NCBI GenBank assembly: GCA_949127695.1
Contig: CASBQH010000044.1
Coordinates: forward strand, 1 to 19,588
DNA length: 19,588 nucleotides
Origin: Synechococcales cyanobacterium PMM_0073
GTDB taxonomy: Bacteria > Cyanobacteriota > Cyanobacteriia > Elainellales > Elainellaceae
Direction: 5' to 3'
The position numbers were made by a program, and so were the translations under genes. Below are positions 15,164-19,588 of the stretch, in pieces; within the stretch, counting starts at the first letter, position 1, and every line of letters starts with the position of its first letter. The notes below the pieces were generated by a model, which saw only the letters and a program-made list of their open reading frames with translations, was not told the origin of the DNA and did no database searches.

Positions 15164-15853
15164 ATGAGTCAGCTCAACCTGGAGCAAATTTCGAGTCAGC
15201 TTGACAGCGAGAATTCCAAAGATCGGATGCTGGCTCTGGCGGCTTTGCGAGATATTCCGGCTGAGCAGGCTGTGCCGCTGATTAAAAAAGTGCTGACCGA
15301 CAAAAACCTCCAGATTCGCTCAATGGCTGTCTTTGCGTTGGGCATTAAGTCAACTGCCGACTGCTACCCAATTTTGATTGATCTGCTGGCCAGCGACCCA
15401 GACTATGGCATCCGGGCGGATGCGGCGGGTGCGCTAGGATACCTGGAAGATCCGCGTGCCTTTGAGCCGCTCTCGCGTGCTTTTTATGAAGATACTGACT
15501 GGTTGGTGCGCTTCAGCGCGGCGGTTTCGCTGGGCAACCTCAAAGATCCGCGTGCCCATGACCTGCTGATTCAGGCGCTGGATAGCGAGGAGGTAGTGCT
15601 GCATCAGGCGGCCATTGCGGCTTTGGGTGAAATCAAAGATCTGAGCGCTGTGGATGCGATTTTGCGGTTTGCTCAGGCCGAAGACTGGCTGGTACGTCAG
15701 CGACTGGCTGAAGCCTTGGGCAATTTACCCACAGCCAAGAGTCTCTCGGCTCTGCAATATTTAGAAAAAGACAGCCATCCTAATGTGTCCGCCGCTGCCA
15801 GCATTGCGCTAAAGCGACTGGCTGACTCGGCGCAAGATCTGAATATTTATTAA
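15164..15853 (+). CDS. HEAT-repeat protein
   Basis: The protein has 229 residues and is built almost wholly of HEAT-type helical hairpins with a period of about 31 residues. Typical units are VPLIKKVLTDKNLQIRSMAV, DYGIRADAAGALGYLEDPRA, DWLVRFSAAVSLGNLKDPRA and DWLVRQRLAEALGNLPTAKS. There is no signal peptide or membrane segment, so it is probably cytoplasmic. Related cyanobacterial HEAT/PBS-lyase-like proteins include phycobilin lyases (CpcE/CpcF) and the phycobilisome-degradation factor NblB; this length is near NblB, but no motif settles it, so I give no symbol. Only a weak GGTGA precedes the ATG. Its stop codon is 1 bp from the stop of the convergent nucleotidyltransferase gene. Confidence 0.88.
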   Translation: MSQLNLEQISSQLDSENSKDRMLALAALRDIPAEQAVPLIKKVLTDKNLQIRSMAVFALGIKSTADCYPILIDLLASDPDYGIRADAAGALGYLEDPRAFEPLSRAFYEDTDWLVRFSAAVSLGNLKDPRAHDLLIQALDSEEVVLHQAAIAALGEIKDLSAVDAILRFAQAEDWLVRQRLAEALGNLPTAKSLSALQYLEKDSHPNVSAAASIALKRLADSAQDLNIY

Positions 15854-15854
15854 A

Positions 15855-18416
15855 TTATTCAATTTCCTCTAGCTGATCTTCCGAGCCATGATCGCTATCC
15901 ACAAACTCCTGCACCTGCGCCCGATATTCGCGCAGCGTTTCGTCTACCCAGCCGCGATTGGCGCTGTCGGCGTAGAGATGCACCAGCGGTTCACCCGCAT
16001 CCGGCAGCACCAGCACCCAGCTATCATGCAGGGCGTTAAAGATTTTCACCCCGTCGGTTAAGTCCAGATTTTCGGTTGGGTGCGTCTCGACCAAGTGGCG
16101 CATCAGCGAGCCTTTGACTGCCCAGGGGCAGCGGACGGTGAGGCTGCGGTGGGAGACGCGCGGCAGTTCGGCGCGGAGTTGGCCGAGCGTGCGCGGCGCA
16201 TTGCCGTAGGACTCGCGCTGCTGGATCGAGAGCAGTTCGATGAGCTTGGCAATGCAGAACATCGCATCAAAGCCGGGGTGAATCTGCGGGAAGATAAAGC
16301 CCATTTCGCCGCTGCCGCCCAGCACCACGTTGGCGTTGGCATGGCAGGCTTCCATCAGCGCAGTCGGGTTGGCCTTGGTGCGGATGACCTGGCCGTCGTG
16401 CCGGCGGGCGATTTGCTCCACGACGCTGGAGGCATTCACGGGCACCACCACCGTACCGCGCGGGTGATCCGTCAAAATCATATGCACCATCAGCGCCGTC
16501 AGCATTTCGGCGCGGATCGTGCTGCCTGCTTCGTCTACGAGAATAAACTGCTCGCCGTTGGCCGAAACCTGTACGCCCAAGTTTGCCTTTAGCGCCTCAA
16601 CCACATGACCCAGCTGGTTCAGCAGCGTTTCGCGGTCGGCGACTGACGGAATCAGCTGGCTGAGGCTGGCGTTTAGCACGACGGCATCGCAGCCAAACTT
16701 GCCCAAAATCTGCGGCAATACGGCTCCAGAAACCGCGTAAACATAGTCAATCACCACCTTCGAGTTGCTGTTGCGAATCACCTCACTGTTCAAATGCCGC
16801 TCAAAGCTGGCGCTGTAGATTTCGGTCGCCTGCGAAATTGTCGAAACTGTGCCAATTTCCTGGATCTGAGCGCGGCGGAAATCTTCTTTGAAGTAAGCAC
16901 CTTCAATTTTCTTCTCGCGGGCTTTCGAGAAATTGATCCCCTTGTGGTCAAAAAACTCGATCAAAATATGGTCAGGCCGCTCTGGATGCACCCGCACATG
17001 GATGCCGCTAGAAACCGCCAAAGTGGGAGCCGCCGAGCGCGCCACCGGAATCGCTGTCGCCTCCATATTTTTCACGTTCACGCCCACCGACATCAGCCCC
17101 GCAATCAACGAGCGCGACACCATCCGGGCAATGGGCCGCTGATCGCGCGACACAGCAACATAGGCTCCTGACTTGAGCGTGGAGCCAAAAGCCGCGCCCA
17201 GCCGTACCGCAAACTCTGGCGTGATGTCGATGTTGGCCAGCCCCGACACGCCTCTGAGGCCAAACAGATTGCGATGCGCCGTCTGTCCCCAAATCAAATT
17301 CATGTTGAGGATGGCTCCTGGCTCAATTTTTTTGCTCGGCCAGACCCGCACATTCGGGCTGATTTGCGCCTCTTCGCCCACTGCCGTCAGCGAACCGACT
17401 ACCGCGCCTTCCAGCACATGCGCCCGCCGGTCAATCCGCGTCCCTCGCGCCACCACGCAGGCTCGCAAATGCGCCTCATCGCCGATAATCACGCCATTCC
17501 AGATAATCGGGCGCTTTAGATCAGCCTCTATGCCCACATTTACGTTGTCGCCAATTACCGTGCCTGAAGCAATCTGGGCGCGTGCCCCAATCCGGCAGTT
17601 GTGGCCGATTAGCGTGGGCATCTCGATCCGGGCGGCAGGGTCGATGTAAGTGTTTTGCCCCACCCAAAGTCCGGGAGAGCGCTCTAGATAGTCAAACTCC
17701 AGATGCACTCGCTGGTAAAGCGCCGCATATTGTGCCTCGCGGTAGGCATCTAAGTGGCCAACATCGCACCAGTAGCCCTGCATCACGTAGCCATACATCG
17801 GCTCGCCTTTTTCCAGCATCAGCGGAAACAGATCTTTGGAAAAATCGGCCTCCTGGTTAAACGGCAGATAGTCCAGCACCTCTGGCTCCAGAATATAGGT
17901 GCCGGTATTTACCGTATCGGAGAAAATTTCGCTGCTCGAAGGCTTCTCTAAAAACCGCTTGATCCGCTGTTGCTCATCGGTAATCACCACGCCAAACTCG
18001 ATTGGGTTGGGAACGCTGGCCAGAATCAGCGTCGCTTTGGCCTGTCGCTCGCGGTGAAACCGAATCGCTGCGCTCAAATCAAAGTCAGTAATGCAGTCGC
18101 CGCTGATGACCAGAAACGTATCATCTAGCAGCTCAGCCACGTTTTTGACGCAGCCTGCCGTGCCCAGCGGCTGTTCCTCTTCGACCGCATAGGTAATCTG
18201 CACGCCAAAGTCGCTGCCGTCCTGGAAATAGTCGCGCATCACGTCGGGCAGGTAATGCAGCGTCGCAATCACTTCGGTAATGTGATGTCGCTTGAGCAGA
18301 TTAATAATGTGCTGAGCAATGGGGCGATTCAGAATCGGCACCATCGGTTTGGGTAAATCACAGGTGAGCGGACGTAGCCTTGTCCCCGATCCGCCTGCCA
18401 TCAGCACTGCTCTCAT
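15855..18416 (-). CDS. Sugar-phosphate nucleotidyltransferase / hexapeptide / phosphomannomutase-like fusion
   Basis: The protein has 853 residues. Residues 1-235 are an NTP-transferase domain with the signature [11 protein letters not shown] (8-18), Lys23 ([12 protein letters not shown]), metal-site Asp107 ([10 protein letters not shown]) and EKPS (157-160), as in mannose-1-phosphate guanylyltransferases. Residues about 250-370 are left-handed beta-helix hexapeptide repeats ([20 protein letters not shown]). Residues about 380-840 follow the phosphomannomutase/phosphoglucomutase order, but the active-site loops are lost: the catalytic-Ser TASHNP position reads RVHPERPDH, the DGDGDR metal loop reads SANGEQ (618-623), and the phosphate loop RxSGTEP reads LPDAGEP (804-810). 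So it likely makes a nucleotide sugar (GDP-mannose or similar) with a non-catalytic C-terminal part. AGGAG 5 nt before the ATG fixes the start. The tail is acidic. Confidence 0.92.
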   Translation of the reverse strand: MRAVLMAGGSGTRLRPLTCDLPKPMVPILNRPIAQHIINLLKRHHITEVIATLHYLPDVMRDYFQDGSDFGVQITYAVEEEQPLGTAGCVKNVAELLDDTFLVISGDCITDFDLSAAIRFHRERQAKATLILASVPNPIEFGVVITDEQQRIKRFLEKPSSSEIFSDTVNTGTYILEPEVLDYLPFNQEADFSKDLFPLMLEKGEPMYGYVMQGYWCDVGHLDAYREAQYAALYQRVHLEFDYLERSPGLWVGQNTYIDPAARIEMPTLIGHNCRIGARAQIASGTVIGDNVNVGIEADLKRPIIWNGVIIGDEAHLRACVVARGTRIDRRAHVLEGAVVGSLTAVGEEAQISPNVRVWPSKKIEPGAILNMNLIWGQTAHRNLFGLRGVSGLANIDITPEFAVRLGAAFGSTLKSGAYVAVSRDQRPIARMVSRSLIAGLMSVGVNVKNMEATAIPVARSAAPTLAVSSGIHVRVHPERPDHILIEFFDHKGINFSKAREKKIEGAYFKEDFRRAQIQEIGTVSTISQATEIYSASFERHLNSEVIRNSNSKVVIDYVYAVSGAVLPQILGKFGCDAVVLNASLSQLIPSVADRETLLNQLGHVVEALKANLGVQVSANGEQFILVDEAGSTIRAEMLTALMVHMILTDHPRGTVVVPVNASSVVEQIARRHDGQVIRTKANPTALMEACHANANVVLGGSGEMGFIFPQIHPGFDAMFCIAKLIELLSIQQRESYGNAPRTLGQLRAELPRVSHRSLTVRCPWAVKGSLMRHLVETHPTENLDLTDGVKIFNALHDSWVLVLPDAGEPLVHLYADSANRGWVDETLREYRAQVQEFVDSDHGSEDQLEEIE

Positions 18417-18434
18417 AATTGCTCCTGATCTCTT

Positions 18435-18486
18435 GTTTGAAATTTATGTTTGGAATTTACGTTTGGAATTTACGTTTGGAATTTAT
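18435..18486. repeat. 13-bp tandem repeat, four copies, upstream of the nucleotidyltransferase fusion
   Basis: GTTTGGAATTTAC is exact at 18448-18460 and 18461-18473, and one or two bases different at 18435-18447 and 18474-18486. It starts 19 bp before the ATG at 18416, just upstream of the Shine-Dalgarno (18422-18426), so it is in the leader or promoter. Confidence 0.9.
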
Positions 18487-18612
18487 AAGCTGAGGCCAAA
18501 AATTGAGGATTAATCAAACCAGGGGCAGCTCACAGGAATGATCCCATAGCTCTATCCTAAAGAGTTCTGATTTGAACATACTTTGCCCAGTCGCCAGAGT
18601 TCGGTGGGCTAC

Positions 18613-18640
18613 TCTACACTTGAAGCTTCTACACTTGAAG
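18613..18640. repeat. Exact 13-nt direct repeat, period 15, upstream of the small membrane protein
   Basis: TCTACACTTGAAG occurs at 18613-18625 and 18628-18640. It lies just upstream of the Shine-Dalgarno of the 18668 gene. Confidence 0.8.
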
Positions 18641-18667
18641 AAAAGCTTTAGCTTCTGGAGGCGTTCT

Positions 18668-18850
18668 ATGGGTAATTTACTGGTGCTGGCTGTGATTGTG
18701 GTCTATGTTGGCGGCGTTTGGAAGTTTTGGACAGGCTTTCACCGCACCAATTTCACCGAGGGCAAGCTGCATCTGGCCTTGCTTTGGCCAGTCTATATGA
18801 TTGCCAATAAGTCTTATCGCCAAAACTTTCAGCGGGCGCTCAAAGGCTAA
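18668..18850 (+). CDS. Small conserved-looking membrane protein of 60 residues
   Basis: The start is the ATG at 18668, set by GGAGG at 18657-18661 with 6-nt spacing; the frame extends upstream but that part has no protein-like features. Residues 3-20 form one hydrophobic segment (LLVLAVIVVYVGGVWKFW). The remainder is amphipathic, with a second weakly hydrophobic stretch (LHLALLWPVYMIA) and a basic tail (NKSYRQNFQRALKG). One or two membrane passes are possible. I do not recognise a named family; the layout resembles small hypothetical proteins common in cyanobacteria. Its neighbours, a nucleotidyltransferase (divergent) and a methyltransferase (79 bp downstream, same strand), give no clear function. 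Confidence 0.8.
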   Translation: MGNLLVLAVIVVYVGGVWKFWTGFHRTNFTEGKLHLALLWPVYMIANKSYRQNFQRALKG

Positions 18851-18929
18851 GTTTTGAGTTTGAACGATTCAGATCCAGGGCAGCAATGGGATAATCCAAG
18901 ACTTAGCGTTTTTCACTCAACTTTCCGAC

Positions 18930-19588
18930 ATGGCACAAAAACGAGGCGAGTCAAAGTCCCCAGGTCGCTCAGATCTCTCATCGTTTTTGGGCAGTCAGTC
19001 TCCCAGCTGGCAGGAGCAATTTGAAGCCGTAGCGCTGCGGTTTAACCGCGAATATCGCCGCGAGCCGTTTGAGCTGCCTGCTGAAGTGCTGGAAATGCCG
19101 ATTTATCAGGAATGGCAGGCCGGACTGCTGACCAGCCGCGTCACCTCGCCGTTTTGGGAACTCGCCAAGCCGAAGAAAAACCAGCGCTGCCTCGATCTGG
19201 GCTGCGGGGTCAGCTTTTTGATCTATCCCTGGAATGAATGGGAGGCCGTGTTTTATGGCCAAGAAATCAGCACGGTATCGCGGGATCTGCTCAATTCCAG
19301 AGGCTCACAGCTCAACTCCAAGCTATTCAAAGGCGTCCAGCTCGCTGCCGCCAACGAACTCGACTACCCGCCTGCCCAGTTTGATCTAGCCTTCGCCACC
19401 GGATTTAGCTGCTACTATCCGCTAGACTACTGGCGCGAGGTGCTTTCAGCCGTCAAGTCGGTGCTGAAGCCGGATGGGTTTTTGGTGTTTGACGCAATTA
19501 ATCCCGATGCCGAAATGGCCGAAAACTGGGCGATTCTCGAAACTTATCTGGGCGCAGAGGTGTTTCTGGAATCTCTGGCAGATTGGAA
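18930..19588 (+). CDS. Class I SAM-dependent methyltransferase (3' end outside window)
   Basis: The visible part is 219 residues from the ATG at 18930, with the C-terminus missing. Residues 1-28 are a polar Ser-rich tail. Residues 87-96 (CLDLGCGVSF) are the SAM-binding motif I; QEIS at about 111 fits the acidic residue of motif II, FDLAFATGFSCYYP (151-164) motif IV, and VLKPDGFLVFDAIN (178-191) the post-motif region of a Rossmann methyltransferase. The substrate is not evident. There is no good Shine-Dalgarno. A GATAAT at 18890-18895 could be a -10 element but has no matching -35. Confidence 0.88.
   Translation, partial: MAQKRGESKSPGRSDLSSFLGSQSPSWQEQFEAVALRFNREYRREPFELPAEVLEMPIYQEWQAGLLTSRVTSPFWELAKPKKNQRCLDLGCGVSFLIYPWNEWEAVFYGQEISTVSRDLLNSRGSQLNSKLFKGVQLAAANELDYPPAQFDLAFATGFSCYYPLDYWREVLSAVKSVLKPDGFLVFDAINPDAEMAENWAILETYLGAEVFLESLADW

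Noticed and set aside
18572..18667. 32-codon upstream extension of the small membrane protein
   Set aside because: GGAGG at 18657-18661 fits the ATG at 18668, and the extension overlaps a DNA direct repeat.
1..19588. HIP1 palindrome GCGATCGC as a cyanobacterial marker
   Set aside because: I looked for it and found only near-matches such as CCGATCGC, so it cannot be used as evidence here; some cyanobacterial lineages lack it.

Overview
The window is about 19.6 kb of bacterial chromosome, almost certainly from a cyanobacterium. The evidence is an LrtA-type long ribosome hibernation factor, a GvpL/GvpF-family protein, a membrane AAA-like NTPase that runs into WD40-type sequence, a nucleotidyltransferase fused to a degenerate phosphomannomutase-like region, and two peptidoglycan-binding proteins sharing a MET[VL]AYL start. 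I see no copy of the cyanobacterial HIP1 palindrome GCGATCGC and cannot name the genus. There are no transposases, rRNA or tRNA genes, or CRISPR arrays.

Layout. 1-2953 (minus): a sensor histidine kinase with an RsbRD-type N-terminus, followed 40 bp later by a membrane-anchored AAA-like protein cut by the window edge. 3225-5851 (plus, divergent from the first kinase): a lipoprotein-like NMT1/SsuA-family solute-binding protein overlapping by 4 bp a membrane histidine kinase, which looks like a two-protein periplasmic sensor. 5874-8998 holds housekeeping genes: a VOC-family protein, MutY, LipB (convergent with mutY and overlapping it by 56 bp), and the hibernation factor HPF/LrtA with a long leader and a clear intrinsic terminator. 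9187-11669 holds an orphan GvpL/GvpF-family gene, an exported TPR protein and a CbbY-like HAD phosphatase.

11670-15163 is the most unusual part. Two minus-strand paralogues encode exported proteins with a shared N-terminal extension, a Cys-rich repetitive middle and a C-terminal PG_binding_1 domain. They sit in long non-coding stretches rich in hairpins and short tandem repeats. 15164-18416 holds a HEAT-repeat protein convergent, with a 1-bp gap, with the 853-residue nucleotidyltransferase/phosphomannomutase-like fusion, whose mutase active-site loops are all lost. The end of the window has a 60-residue membrane protein and a partial SAM-dependent methyltransferase.

Many intergenic regions carry imperfect tandem duplications of 11-15 bp with a different unit at each site, including a fourfold 13-bp repeat just upstream of the nucleotidyltransferase start. 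All function statements come from reading motifs by eye; no database search was possible.
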